From Crossiella sp. SN42 (GTDB taxonomy: Bacteria > Actinomycetota > Actinomycetes > Mycobacteriales > Pseudonocardiaceae): DNA of 64,000 bases. The notes under the pieces are model-generated. The model worked only from the letters and a program-made list of their open reading frames with translations, had not been told where the DNA came from and did no database searches. The number at the start of each line of letters is the position of its first letter. Position 1 is the stretch's first letter. The stretch spans positions 44,238 through 108,237 of the forward strand of contig NZ_JAMHIV010000036.1 of the NCBI RefSeq assembly GCF_023897065.1, written 5' to 3'. Position numbers and translations under genes: made by a program. Positions 42,134 to 50,196 of this stretch are shown here, piece after piece.

Positions 42134-43522
42134 GTGGAGCCAGTGGCGAGGCTGGTTCTCGTGGATCTCCGACACTGGCTGGGCAGCGCGGTCGACCTGG
42201 TGGACAACTGGGCGGCGAGCTTCGGCCCGGTCGCCCCGCACCCGGCGAACGCGGTCACCGACGCCGACTTCGGCCGCGCCTTCGCCGAGTTCGGCGACCG
42301 GATGCGGGCCAACTACCCGTTCGGCCACCCGCGCTACGCCGCGCAGATGGTCAAGCCGCCGCACCCGGCCGCCGTGGTCGGCTACCTGGCCGCGATGCTG
42401 GTCAACCCGAACAACCACGCCCTGGACGGCGGCCCGGCGACCGCGCGGATGGAACGCGAGGTGATCGCCGCGCTGGCCGGGATGTTCGGCCTGCCAGTCC
42501 ATTTAGGACACCTCACCACCAGCGGCACCATCGCCAACCTGGAAGCGCTGTTCGTGGCGCGGGAAACCCGTCCCGGCAAGCTGATCCTGCACAGCGCGGA
42601 GGCGCACTACACGCACGGCCGGATGTGCCGGCTGCTCGGCGTGCCCAGCGAACCGGTGCCCGCCGACGGCCTGGGCCGGATGGATCTGGTTGCGCTGGAA
42701 CGGAGACTGCGCCGAGGCGACGTGGGCACCGTGGTGCTCACCCCCGGCACCACCGGACTGGGCGCGGTGGACCCCATCCACGAAGTCCTTGCGCTGAAGG
42801 AGAAGTACGGCGTGCGCATCCACGTGGACGCGGCCTACGGCGGCTTCTTCGCCCTGCTGGCCGGGGAACTGGGCGTGCCCGCCGAGCCGTTCGCCGCGAT
42901 CCGGCGCTGCGACTCGGTGACCATCGACCCGCACAAGCACGGCCTCCAGCCCTACGGCTGCGGCGCGGTCCTCTTCGCCGACCCGGCGGTCGGCCGCTTC
43001 TACCGGCACGACTCGCCCTACACCTACTTCACCTCCGACGAGCTGCACCTGGGCGAGATCTCCCTGGAGTGCAGCCGGGCCGGGGCCGCCGCGGCCGCGC
43101 TGTGGCTGACGCTGAAGGTGCTGCCGCTGACCAGGACTGGCCTCGGCGAGGTGCTCGCGGCCGGGCGGCGAGCCGCGCTGCACTGGGCGGAGCTGATCGA
43201 GAAGTCCGAGGAGCTGGTGCTCTACCAGCAGCCGGAACTGGACATCCTCACCTACTTCCCGCGCCGCGACACACTGTCCGAAGTGGACGGAGCATCGGCG
43301 CGGGCGCTGGCCGAGGGCATGGCCGATGAGGCCGATCCGATCTACCTCAGCACCCTGCGGGTCACCGCGGCCGAGCTGGGCCGCCGCCACCCCGGCGTGC
43401 GCGCCGACGCCGCCGCGGCCCGGGTGCTGCGCAGCGTGCTGCTCAAACCCGAGGCGGAGCCGGCGATCGAGGCGCTGCACCGCCGGGTCACCCAACTCGT
43501 CCGACAACGGGAGGACACATGA
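42134..43522 (+). CDS. PLP-dependent group II decarboxylase
   Basis: A 462-aa fold-type I PLP enzyme: TTSGTIANLEALFVARE, TPGTTGLGAVDPI, HVDAAYGGFFAL (Asp contacting the pyridine) and the lysine in IDPHKHGLQPYGCG, the order found in glutamate/tyrosine/aromatic amino-acid decarboxylases. GTG 42134 follows GGGAGG six bases away; the frame from 42008 includes the PadR operator and is not used. First of three coupled genes: the stop overlaps the GNAT start. Confidence 0.88.
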   Translation: MEPVARLVLVDLRHWLGSAVDLVDNWAASFGPVAPHPANAVTDADFGRAFAEFGDRMRANYPFGHPRYAAQMVKPPHPAAVVGYLAAMLVNPNNHALDGGPATARMEREVIAALAGMFGLPVHLGHLTTSGTIANLEALFVARETRPGKLILHSAEAHYTHGRMCRLLGVPSEPVPADGLGRMDLVALERRLRRGDVGTVVLTPGTTGLGAVDPIHEVLALKEKYGVRIHVDAAYGGFFALLAGELGVPAEPFAAIRRCDSVTIDPHKHGLQPYGCGAVLFADPAVGRFYRHDSPYTYFTSDELHLGEISLECSRAGAAAAALWLTLKVLPLTRTGLGEVLAAGRRAALHWAELIEKSEELVLYQQPELDILTYFPRRDTLSEVDGASARALAEGMADEADPIYLSTLRVTAAELGRRHPGVRADAAAARVLRSVLLKPEAEPAIEALHRRVTQLVRQREDT

Positions 43523-44133
43523 TCACCCTGGACCGCCTGGTGCGCAAGGGCACCCCGGCCGACGTCCCGGCGCTGACCCGCCTGCTCGCCGAGTCCTTCG
43601 CCACCGACCCACTGGTGGAATGGATCTTCCCGGACCCCCTGCGGCGGGCGCGGTTGTCGCCGAGGATGTTCCGGGTGTTCCTGGACCTGTCCCTGGCCAA
43701 CCACGGCGTCTACACCACCGTCGACCTGGACTGCGCACTGCTCACCCTGCCGCCGGGGGCCACCGCGCTGAGCGAGTTCCAGCAGCGCGAGCTGGACCGC
43801 CGGTTCACCGCCGCCCTCGGCGAGGACGCGGCCAGGCTGCGCACCATCAGCGCGCTCCAGGACGCCGCGCACCCGCAACAAGAGCCGCACTGCTACTTCA
43901 GCTTCGCCTGCGTGGCCCCCGACCTCCAGCACACCGGCCGCGGCAGGCTGCTCGCCCCGTACGTCATCGACCGCTGCGACCAGCTGGACCTGCCCATCTA
44001 CCTGGAGGCCAGCTCACCGGGCGGCGAGGCGGCGGCCCGGCTGCTCGGCTTCACCGCGCACGGCCAGGACATCCGGCTGCCCGACGGTCCGAGTCTGCGA
44101 CCGATGTGGCGCGCGCCCAGGACAGTCCGGTGA
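43519..44133 (+). CDS. GNAT-family N-acetyltransferase
   Basis: A 204-aa GNAT protein: VRKGTPADVPALTRLLAESF at the N-terminus, the core beta strand SFACVAPDLQHTGRGRLL carrying the acetyl-CoA loop in a weak Q/R-x-x-G-x-G/A form, and IYLEASSPGGEAAARLLGF as the second conserved block. ATG 43519 overlaps the decarboxylase stop (ATGA) and its own stop overlaps the next gene. Likely acylates the amine made by the decarboxylase (inference). Confidence 0.8.
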   Translation: MITLDRLVRKGTPADVPALTRLLAESFATDPLVEWIFPDPLRRARLSPRMFRVFLDLSLANHGVYTTVDLDCALLTLPPGATALSEFQQRELDRRFTAALGEDAARLRTISALQDAAHPQQEPHCYFSFACVAPDLQHTGRGRLLAPYVIDRCDQLDLPIYLEASSPGGEAAARLLGFTAHGQDIRLPDGPSLRPMWRAPRTVR

Positions 44134-44723
44134 ACCCCCGGCTCTGGACCGCCTCCGAGGTCGAAGCCGGTCGGCCGCCACTGGCCGAGCGACCGCCGCT
44201 GGAGCTGGTCCTGCGCTGGGCCAAGGACTTCCTCATCCCCGGCCACCCCGACCTCGGCCGCAGCGGCCCGGTCTGCCCGTACACCCGCCCCGCGCTGCGC
44301 CGGGACCTGTTCCACCTCGGCATCGGCTCCGGCGACCTGCGCCAGGCCCTGACCGCCCTGCGCACCGAGTACACCGCAACACTGTCCACAATGGACCCCG
44401 AAGGCGCCGACCTGCTCACCTACCTGCTGGTGCTGCCGGCGGCCGACCCCGGCCAGGTCGACGCGGTGCAGCGGGAGCTCAAGCCGGAGTTCGTCGCCGA
44501 GGGCCTGATGCTCGGCCAGTTCCACCCGCACTGCGCCGAACCCGGCCTGTGGAACCAGGACTTCCGCCCGCTGCGCTCGCCGGTGCCGCTGCTGGCGATC
44601 CGGCGGCTGCTGCCGGTGGACCTGCCGTTCCTGCTGGCCGACAACGGTCAGCTGGACGCCTATCTGGCCAGGTTCGCCCCCGGCATCCCGGCCAGGCTGC
44701 GCGCCCAGCTCATCTCGCGCTGA
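44130..44723 (+). CDS. DUF6875-like protein
   Basis: A 197-aa protein: HPDLGRSGPVCPYTRPALRR, LLTYLLVLPAADPGQVDAVQ, LMLGQFHPHCAEPGLWNQDF and PLLAIRRLLPVDLPFLL. The Pro-Val-Cys-Pro-Tyr and His-Pro-His-Cys blocks recall DUF6875, seen in small biosynthetic gene sets (family assignment from memory). Conserved Cys/His may bind metal or act in catalysis. GTG 44130 overlaps the GNAT stop. No signal peptide or clear fold. Confidence 0.7.
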   Translation: MNPRLWTASEVEAGRPPLAERPPLELVLRWAKDFLIPGHPDLGRSGPVCPYTRPALRRDLFHLGIGSGDLRQALTALRTEYTATLSTMDPEGADLLTYLLVLPAADPGQVDAVQRELKPEFVAEGLMLGQFHPHCAEPGLWNQDFRPLRSPVPLLAIRRLLPVDLPFLLADNGQLDAYLARFAPGIPARLRAQLISR

Positions 44724-44747
44724 ACCGGCAGCGGCCACTTTTCCGCA

Positions 44748-44781
44748 GTCTGGCCCGGCTGCGCGGGCAGCCGGGCCAGAC
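44748..44781. terminator. Bidirectional terminator after the decarboxylase operon
   Basis: Perfect 15-bp stem GTCTGGCCCGGCTGC / GCAGCCGGGCCAGAC with loop GCGG, 24 bases after the DUF6875-like stop and 17 before the end of the convergent protease gene. Confidence 0.85.
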
Positions 44782-44798
44782 GGTCCACTAAGGACAGA

Positions 44799-45542
44799 TC
44801 ACACAGTGCCCGCGTACTGGCTGATCCAGCTGCGGAAGTAGGGCACGTCCACGTAGATCGACGGGCCGGTGGCGCAGCGCGGGTCGCCGTTGCCGGAGCG
44901 GCTGGTCGCGCCGACCAGCTGCCAGGCCCCACCGACCTGCTTGACCTGCGGGCCACCCGAGTCGCCGTAGCAGGCGCCCTGGTTGCCACCGGTGTTGTTG
45001 GTGCAGATCTCCGCGGCCGCGTTCATCCCGTTGGTGCAGCGGGTGTCCGCCACGATCGAGGTGTTCAGCTCCTTGAGGTAGGTCGCCGCGCCCGAGCCGT
45101 CCGCCCGGGTGGCGCCCCAGCCGATGATGCGGGTCGCGGTGCCCACCGGGCCGGAGGTGGCGGCCACCGGCACGGTCGCCTGGCTCACCGGGGAGGACAG
45201 CTCCAGCAGGGCCAGGTCGATCGAGGGGTGCCGGACGACCCGCTTCACCGCGGCGGTGCTGCCGCCCTGGTTGCGGTACAGCGAGCCGACCCGCACCTGC
45301 CGCGGCGCGGTGTTGGTGCAGTGCTTGGCGGTCACCACCCAGGTGGGCTTGATCAGCGAGCCACCACAGCCGGTGTCCAGCGACACCATGAACGAGTAGG
45401 TCTGGGTCGCGTTGCCGCCACCCACGATCAGCGGCGACACATCGTCGCTCGGAGCGGGGGCGGCCGAGGCGGAACCGGCGAGGCCACCGACGGCGGCGGC
45501 CGCGGCGACGAACAGGCTCATCGCGATACGACGGATCTTCAT
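44799..45542 (-). CDS. Secreted trypsin-like serine protease (S1)
   Basis: A 247-aa exported S1 protease: signal peptide (MSLFVAAAAAVGGLAGSASA), short propeptide, mature start near PLIVGGGNA, His in VVTAKHC, Asp in IDLALLEL and Ser in CYGDSGGP. Six paired cysteines are present. Length is that of streptomycete trypsins. ATG 45542 follows AGGAG. Probably autolytically or protease activated at IVGG. Confidence 0.93.
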   Translation of the reverse strand: MKIRRIAMSLFVAAAAAVGGLAGSASAAPAPSDDVSPLIVGGGNATQTYSFMVSLDTGCGGSLIKPTWVVTAKHCTNTAPRQVRVGSLYRNQGGSTAAVKRVVRHPSIDLALLELSSPVSQATVPVAATSGPVGTATRIIGWGATRADGSGAATYLKELNTSIVADTRCTNGMNAAAEICTNNTGGNQGACYGDSGGPQVKQVGGAWQLVGATSRSGNGDPRCATGPSIYVDVPYFRSWISQYAGTV

Positions 45543-45672
45543 GAGAAAAGCGCTCCTTCCCGTCCGCGATGCCCCGCGAAGCAGGGGAGAGCGGGGACCG
45601 TTAATCGGACGGTGGTGTTCGGGCTTCGCACAGAGCATCCGACACCGGTCCGCGCCAGGGGAAGGCCCGGAA

Positions 45673-45694
45673 TTTCACACTCCGGGGAGTGAAA
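45673..45694. promoter_or_regulatory. Inverted repeat between protease and TetR genes
   Basis: TTTCAC and GTGAAA flank a ten-base spacer (the centre CACTCC/GGAGTG can also pair). It lies about 130 bases upstream of the protease start and 45 after the TetR stop. Candidate operator of the protease gene. Confidence 0.35.
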
Positions 45695-45738
45695 CGGTTC
45701 CTACTTATGGCCGGGTCCGGTCAGCGCAAACGTGTGTT

Positions 45739-46383
45739 TTATTGCCGCACCCCGCGCAGCTTGGCCTTGAGCGCGCGCCGGGCCACCGGTCCCAGGTTGT
45801 CCACCACCTCGGCCAGCACCGCCAGCTGTTCCAGCGCGGCCAGCCCGTCCTCGGCTCCCTGCGGGTCGGCCGCCGCCCACAGCTCCACGCCGATGAAGCT
45901 GGCCGCCACCGCGCGGGCCAGCCCGGCCGGATCGGCCAGCTCGCCCACCGGGGAGGCGGCCAGGATGCGGCGCAGCACCAGTTCGATCTCGGCGACCCAG
46001 AGGTCCAGTGCGGTGCGGGTGGCCTCGGCGAGCTTCGGGTCGCCCTGGGCGCCTGCCAGCATCTGGGCCAGCACGGTGACGTTGCCCGCGGCCCGTTCCT
46101 CCTGTTGCAGGGCGCGGCCCAGGTTCAGCAGGGCGCGCAGGTCGGAGACGGTGGCGAAGCGGTCGCGGTAGGCCTCGACCCTGGCCTTGGTGCTGGTCAG
46201 GCAGGCTGTGCCGAGCAGTTCGTCCACGCTGCCGAAGTGGTAGAAGATCAGCGCCTGGTTGACGCCCGCGGTGGTCGCGATGGAGCGCGCCGAGACGCCG
46301 CTGATGCCGTGTGCGCGGATGGTGTCGATCGCGCCGTCCATCAGCCGCCTGCGGGTCTCCGCGGTGCGGGCGTCCTTACTCAC
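45739..46383 (-). CDS. TetR-family regulator
   Basis: A 214-aa protein: HTH at about 8-55 (RRLMDGAIDTIRAHGISGVSARSIATTAGVNQALIFYHFGSVDELL) and a helical ligand domain. GTG 46383 follows GGGAGGAGCTGC and overlaps the end of the DUF4166 gene by 8 bases. It is the last gene of the SRPBCC - DUF4166 - TetR operon, and two operator copies sit at its head, so auto-regulation is likely. Confidence 0.88.
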   Translation of the reverse strand: MSKDARTAETRRRLMDGAIDTIRAHGISGVSARSIATTAGVNQALIFYHFGSVDELLGTACLTSTKARVEAYRDRFATVSDLRALLNLGRALQQEERAAGNVTVLAQMLAGAQGDPKLAEATRTALDLWVAEIELVLRRILAASPVGELADPAGLARAVAASFIGVELWAAADPQGAEDGLAALEQLAVLAEVVDNLGPVARRALKAKLRGVRQ

Positions 46384-47080
46384 GCAGCTCCTCCCGATAG
46401 GGCCGGACCGTCGCCGGCACCCGAGCCGCCGCGGTGTCCCAGTACCGGGCGGTGAACCTGCCGCGGTAACCGAACAGCGGACCGGCCCAGCTGCTGGCCA
46501 CCCGCACCTCGATCCGGAACTCCCCGGCCTGCTCGTCATACCACTCGCGCACCTCGGCCCGCGCCAGCAGCGCCCTGGGCACCCGCAGGTCGAGCAGGCC
46601 GGCGCGCAGCCGCTGCTCGCCGCTGCGGATCACCAGCCCGCCCCTGCTGTCCACCGACAGGTCCAGGTCGACCGCGACGTGCTGGTGCGTGCCAAGGTAG
46701 TCGACCACGCGGCCGCGCCGCGCGCTGTGCACCATGGTGGCGTCGAAGCGCCGCCGCAGGCCGCCGCCCAGTTCGAAGGTGCGCACGAAGGTGACCGTGT
46801 CCCGGCCGAAGTCGTCGAGGTAGGCGTAGTTCTCGATCACGAACGGCACGTCCCTGCCGGTCTCCGGGAACAGGATGTTGCGGGTCGCGCCCAGGCGCAG
46901 GAACGGCACGGTGAACGCGGAGCCGCGCCAGATCTCCTCCATCACGCCCTCGCCGACGCAGGCCACCCCGTCGGCCGCGCTGAAGCCGAAACGGCGCCGC
47001 AACTGCGGGTGCAGGCGGTCGAAGTCCTCGCCCAGCGCCTTGCGGAAGATCGAGCCGGTCGTGGTCAGGGTGGTGGTCAT
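46376..47080 (-). CDS. DUF4166-type protein
   Basis: A 234-aa protein: IFRKALGEDFDRLHPQLRRRFGF, PFVIENYAYLDDFGRDTVTFVRTFEL and WYDEQAGEFRIEVRVASSWAGPLFGYRGRF are features of DUF4166, a beta-rich domain often attached to dehydrogenases or found alone in actinomycetes. ATG 47080 overlaps the stop of the SRPBCC gene (ATGA). A lipid-like or steroid-like ligand is conceivable from its SRPBCC partner; no direct evidence. Confidence 0.75.
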   Translation of the reverse strand: MTTTLTTTGSIFRKALGEDFDRLHPQLRRRFGFSAADGVACVGEGVMEEIWRGSAFTVPFLRLGATRNILFPETGRDVPFVIENYAYLDDFGRDTVTFVRTFELGGGLRRRFDATMVHSARRGRVVDYLGTHQHVAVDLDLSVDSRGGLVIRSGEQRLRAGLLDLRVPRALLARAEVREWYDEQAGEFRIEVRVASSWAGPLFGYRGRFTARYWDTAAARVPATVRPYREELRE

Positions 47081-47748
47081 GGCAGCTCCAGTCGGGCAAG
47101 GGTGGCTGGGGGAGTGGCGTCGCGGGCCGTGCGCAGGCAGCGCCGGGCAGCAGGCGTGCGGGCCGAGGGCGGCAGGAACAGCGCGAGGGCCGCGGTCGCG
47201 AGCGCGACCGGCAGCGGGGTGAGCAGCAGGGCGGCGGTGGTCAGCAGCAGGCGGGCGGCGAGCTCGAACACGGCGCGGCGCAACGACGATTCCGGGCTGA
47301 TGCCGTGTTCCAGCCACAGCCGCAGCCGGTCGAAGGACCAGGCGGTGGCCCAGCCCATCAGCGGCCGGAACACCAGGTCGGCCGCTGGTCCGAGCCTGCC
47401 CCAGCCGGGCCGGTAGTCATAGCCCGTGCAGAACCGGACGCCGTCCGGACCCGGCCGGTAGCGCCAGTAACCGGAGCCGGCGCGGATCAGCGACAGCGGG
47501 TGCGCGCAGGCGAACCGCAGCGCCGAGGTGCTCGATCCGTCCGGGGTGCGCCGCTCGCCGACGCTGATGCCGACCCCGGCGATGCCGAAGGTCGCGTAGC
47601 GGAACCGCTGCGGCGCACCGGCTTCCGCCTGCAGGTACTCGATGCGGTGGAAGCGCAGGTCCCAGCGCTGGTGCTGGGCCGGGTCCTGGGTGCGAGCCCA
47701 CAGCTCCGCCAGGTCCGCCCTGATCGTGGTCTCGATGTAGAGCCGCAT
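47077..47748 (-). CDS. SRPBCC-fold protein with C-terminal membrane segment
   Basis: A 223-aa protein. The first 150 residues have a START/SRPBCC pattern (IETTIRADLAELWARTQDPAQHQRWDLRFHRIEYL, then FGIAGVGISVGERR, LSLIRAGSGYWRYRP), a hydrophobic-ligand cavity fold. A hydrophobic stretch (LLLTTAALLLTPLPVALATAALALFL) near residue 180 may anchor it. ATG 47748 heads the operon, with two TetR-type operators 14 and 55 bases upstream. Confidence 0.75.
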   Translation of the reverse strand: MRLYIETTIRADLAELWARTQDPAQHQRWDLRFHRIEYLQAEAGAPQRFRYATFGIAGVGISVGERRTPDGSSTSALRFACAHPLSLIRAGSGYWRYRPGPDGVRFCTGYDYRPGWGRLGPAADLVFRPLMGWATAWSFDRLRLWLEHGISPESSLRRAVFELAARLLLTTAALLLTPLPVALATAALALFLPPSARTPAARRCLRTARDATPPATLARLELP

Positions 47749-47761
47749 GTCAGCCCCGTTC

Positions 47762-47777
47762 TTGAGCGTCTGCTCAA
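47762..47777. promoter_or_regulatory. TetR-type operator, copy 1
   Basis: TTGAGC, spacer GTCT, GCTCAA: a perfect palindrome 14 bases upstream of the SRPBCC gene start. Confidence 0.7.
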
Positions 47778-47802
47778 TTCGACGGGCGGAGCGTAACTCT
47801 TT

Positions 47803-47818
47803 TTGAGCGAGTGCTCAA
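47803..47818. promoter_or_regulatory. TetR-type operator, copy 2
   Basis: TTGAGC, spacer GAGT, GCTCAA: the same half-sites as copy 1, centre to centre 41 bases apart (about four helical turns), consistent with two dimers of the operon's TetR protein. Confidence 0.7.
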
Positions 47819-47822
47819 GTAA

Positions 47823-48701
47823 CTAGCTGGTGATCCACCGGATGCCGTAGTTGCCGGGTTCCGGCTGCGGCACGACCAGGTGCGTGGTGTGGTACTGGCC
47901 GACCCACAGCTGGTGCGCGGTCTCGGACTCGCCGTCCGGGCGCAGGTAGCCGAGGCAGTCGGCGGGCACCGCGGCCGGGTCGAAGTGCACCTGGAGCAGG
48001 TAGTCCCGCGCGCCCAGTGGCAGTCGCCGCTCGTGGTGGTCGACCGGCTTGCCACCGTGGAAGGCCAGCTCGTAGTCCAGCACCGCGGTCTCCTCCACCG
48101 CGAGCGGGCGCTCCAGCAGCAGTTCGGCCAGCAGCAGCCCGGCGTTGGGGTCGGTGCGGACCCGGCCGATCCGGCAGCCGCCTGCCGCGGTCAGCGCGGG
48201 CAGTGGCGAATCGCCGTGGTAGTAGACAAAAGCCCGGCCGACGCCGTCCCGCTTGGCCCGCACCACCTCGCGCACCCGCAGCAGCCGGTGCCGGAAGTCC
48301 GGGCCGAGGTGGTAGTTCTCCTGCACCATCAGGCGTTCCAGTCGCGGCGTGCGCATCCGGCGCTGCAACTGGGCCAGGTCGGTGCGCGGATCCGCCGGGT
48401 CCTCATCGGCCAGCAGCGCGCCGAGCGAACCCGGTGGCAGGCTGAGCACGCTCTCCAGGGCCGCGATCTCCGGCCGCTCGCCGTCCTCGGCCGGGAGGGC
48501 GTCGCTGCACCGCCAGTCACTGAGCGTGTTCGGATCCAGCCGGGCGCCGCGGGCGGAGAGCTCGCGCTGGATGTGCTCAAGGGTCAGCTCGCTGCGCTGG
48601 ATGGCCAGGTCGAGCGCCCGGCCGAACGGTCCGTCGGCCAGGGCCCCGGCGAGCGGGTCCCGCGTGCTGCTGAAGTCCTTGTCCGAAAACGGATCCGTCA
48701 T
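47823..48701 (-). CDS. HTH-containing hypothetical regulator
   Basis: A 292-aa protein. Residues about 20-80 resemble an Xre-like DNA-binding domain (LDLAIQRSELTLEHIQRELSARGARLDPNTLSDWRCSDALP). The remainder is a beta-rich domain (FVYYHGDSPLPAL, LLAELLLERPLAVEETAVLDYELAF) ending in GQYHTTHLVVPQPEPGNYGIRWITS. Similar proteins are frequent in Pseudonocardiales but uncharacterised. ATG 48701 follows GGAGGGAGGGGCGGGC. Monocistronic. Confidence 0.65.
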   Translation of the reverse strand: MTDPFSDKDFSSTRDPLAGALADGPFGRALDLAIQRSELTLEHIQRELSARGARLDPNTLSDWRCSDALPAEDGERPEIAALESVLSLPPGSLGALLADEDPADPRTDLAQLQRRMRTPRLERLMVQENYHLGPDFRHRLLRVREVVRAKRDGVGRAFVYYHGDSPLPALTAAGGCRIGRVRTDPNAGLLLAELLLERPLAVEETAVLDYELAFHGGKPVDHHERRLPLGARDYLLQVHFDPAAVPADCLGYLRPDGESETAHQLWVGQYHTTHLVVPQPEPGNYGIRWITS

Positions 48702-48813
48702 GCCCGCCCCTCCCTCCGGCGAGGGCGAGACTACCTGTTGAAAGGCAACCTTCTTGCCCTCGCGGAAACTCCAGCGAGACGTCACCGAGTACACGTTCAG
48801 TTAACAGATTTCG

Positions 48814-49470
48814 TCACAGATTTTGGCCATTCGATCGGGGGACGGCGATGGTCGTGACGACCAGCCCGTCGGCCACCAGCCAGCGCCCGGAAAAGCCCTC
48901 GACCGGACCGGGAACCAGCAGGTCAGCGCGGAAAGTGCCGCCGGAGGGGTCGACCGTGAGCCTGGCTTCCTCGAAGCCGAGCCAGCGCCGGGCGAGCGGG
49001 AACCACGCCTTGTAGACCGACTCCTTAGCACTGAACAACAACCGGTCCCAGTGAACTTCGGGGTCGGTGCGGGACAAGGTGTTGAGCCAGCTCCGCTCCT
49101 CGGGCAGCGAGACCGCCTCCAGCACGCCCTCGGGCAGTGGGGCGTGCGGTTCGGCGTCGATCCCGATGGTCTGGACAACGGAGTCCTCGGCCACCGCGGC
49201 CGCCCGGTACCCGTCACAGTGCGTCATGCTGCCGACGATCCCGGCGGGCCAGATCGGCGCCCCGCGCTCACCGCGCAGCAGGGGCGCGGGCGGCCGGCCC
49301 AGCTCGGCCAGCGCGCGCCGGGCGCAGTGCCGCACGGTGGTGAACTCGCGCCGCCGCTTCTCCACCGAGCGGCCCAGCAGCGCCTCCTCCTCCGCGAAGA
49401 GCACGGCTTCGGCCGGGTCGTCGAAGGCCTCGGACACCGCGATGTTGTTCGGCAGGATCTTCTCAAGCAC
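48814..49470 (-). CDS. 4'-phosphopantetheinyl transferase, Sfp/EntD type
   Basis: A 218-aa protein that loads the phosphopantetheine arm of CoA onto carrier proteins. Motifs: GIVGSMTHCDGY, GIDAEPH (Mg ligand) and FSAKESVYKAWFPL, in the EntD/PptT spacing. Length is normal for the short-type enzyme. GTG 49470 start. Its presence agrees with NRPS/PKS capacity elsewhere in the genome, together with the thioesterase at 13589. Divergent from the FMN reductase. Confidence 0.93.
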   Translation of the reverse strand: MLEKILPNNIAVSEAFDDPAEAVLFAEEEALLGRSVEKRRREFTTVRHCARRALAELGRPPAPLLRGERGAPIWPAGIVGSMTHCDGYRAAAVAEDSVVQTIGIDAEPHAPLPEGVLEAVSLPEERSWLNTLSRTDPEVHWDRLLFSAKESVYKAWFPLARRWLGFEEARLTVDPSGGTFRADLLVPGPVEGFSGRWLVADGLVVTTIAVPRSNGQNL

Positions 49471-49507
49471 GCGATCAAAATACCTGTACCCGCACGGAAT
49501 CCGGCGC

Positions 49508-49538
49508 TTGACTTCAAGTTAGGTCGAGGTTGTTGGCT
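49508..49538 (+). promoter_or_regulatory. MerR-type promoter of the FMN reductase gene
   Basis: -35 TTGACT (49508-49513), a 19-base spacer containing the imperfect dyad CTTCAA-GTTAGG-TCGAGG, and -10-like TTGGCT (49533-49538), seven bases before ATG 49545. Over-long spacers with a central dyad are the hallmark of promoters that MerR-family activators twist open. The transcript would be nearly leaderless. Confidence 0.5.
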
Positions 49539-49544
49539 TACCTC

Positions 49545-50093
49545 ATGACCACTTCAGCCACTGGCACTGACCGACTCAAGATCGCCGTCATCATCAGCAG
49601 CACCAGGGAGGGCCGCCTCGGCCCCGCGGTGGCCCGCTGGTTCCTCGGTGAGGCGGCGACCAACCACGACGTCGACCTGGACCTGGTCGACGTGGCCGAC
49701 GGGGTCGAGGGCTTCGCCGCCCGGATCGCCGGCGCGGACGCCTTCGTCATCGTGACCCCCGAGTACAACCACGGCTATCCGGCCCCGTTGAAGGAGGCGA
49801 TCGACAGCTCCTACGCCGAATGGCGGGCAAAACCGGTCGCCTTCGTCTCCTACGGCGGCATGTCCGGCGGCCTGCGCGCGGTGGAGCAGCTGCGCCAGGT
49901 GCTGGCGGAGATGCACGCCACCACGATCAGGGACACCGTCAGCTTCCACTCCGTCTACGAGAAGTTCGACGCCAACGGCCCGCTGGCCGAGTTCGAGCAC
50001 AGCGCGACCGCGGCCAAGGTGCTGCTGGACCAGCTGACCTGGTGGGGCGTCGCACTGCGGGAAGCGCGCGCCAAGCGGCCGTACGCGGCCTGA
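49545..50093 (+). CDS. NADPH-dependent FMN reductase
   Basis: A 182-aa flavodoxin-fold enzyme: IAVIISSTREGRLGPAVARWF binds the FMN phosphate, DAFVIVTPEYNHGYPAPLKEAID and VAFVSYGGMSGGLRAVEQLR are family blocks of the SsuE/ArsH/quinone reductase group. It probably reduces FMN, quinones or azo compounds. ATG 49545 is placed by the promoter; 49530 is an in-frame alternative. The MerR gene at 50754 could be its regulator. Confidence 0.88.
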   Translation: MTTSATGTDRLKIAVIISSTREGRLGPAVARWFLGEAATNHDVDLDLVDVADGVEGFAARIAGADAFVIVTPEYNHGYPAPLKEAIDSSYAEWRAKPVAFVSYGGMSGGLRAVEQLRQVLAEMHATTIRDTVSFHSVYEKFDANGPLAEFEHSATAAKVLLDQLTWWGVALREARAKRPYAA

Positions 50094-50196
50094 GTGAGCG
50101 GTCCGCGGGCTGCGGATGGGGGTCCGCAGCCCGGGTGACTTGACCCTGTCCCTGGGGCAGGCCCGCACGCTGTCGCTCGAGGAGAAGGGGGACAGC

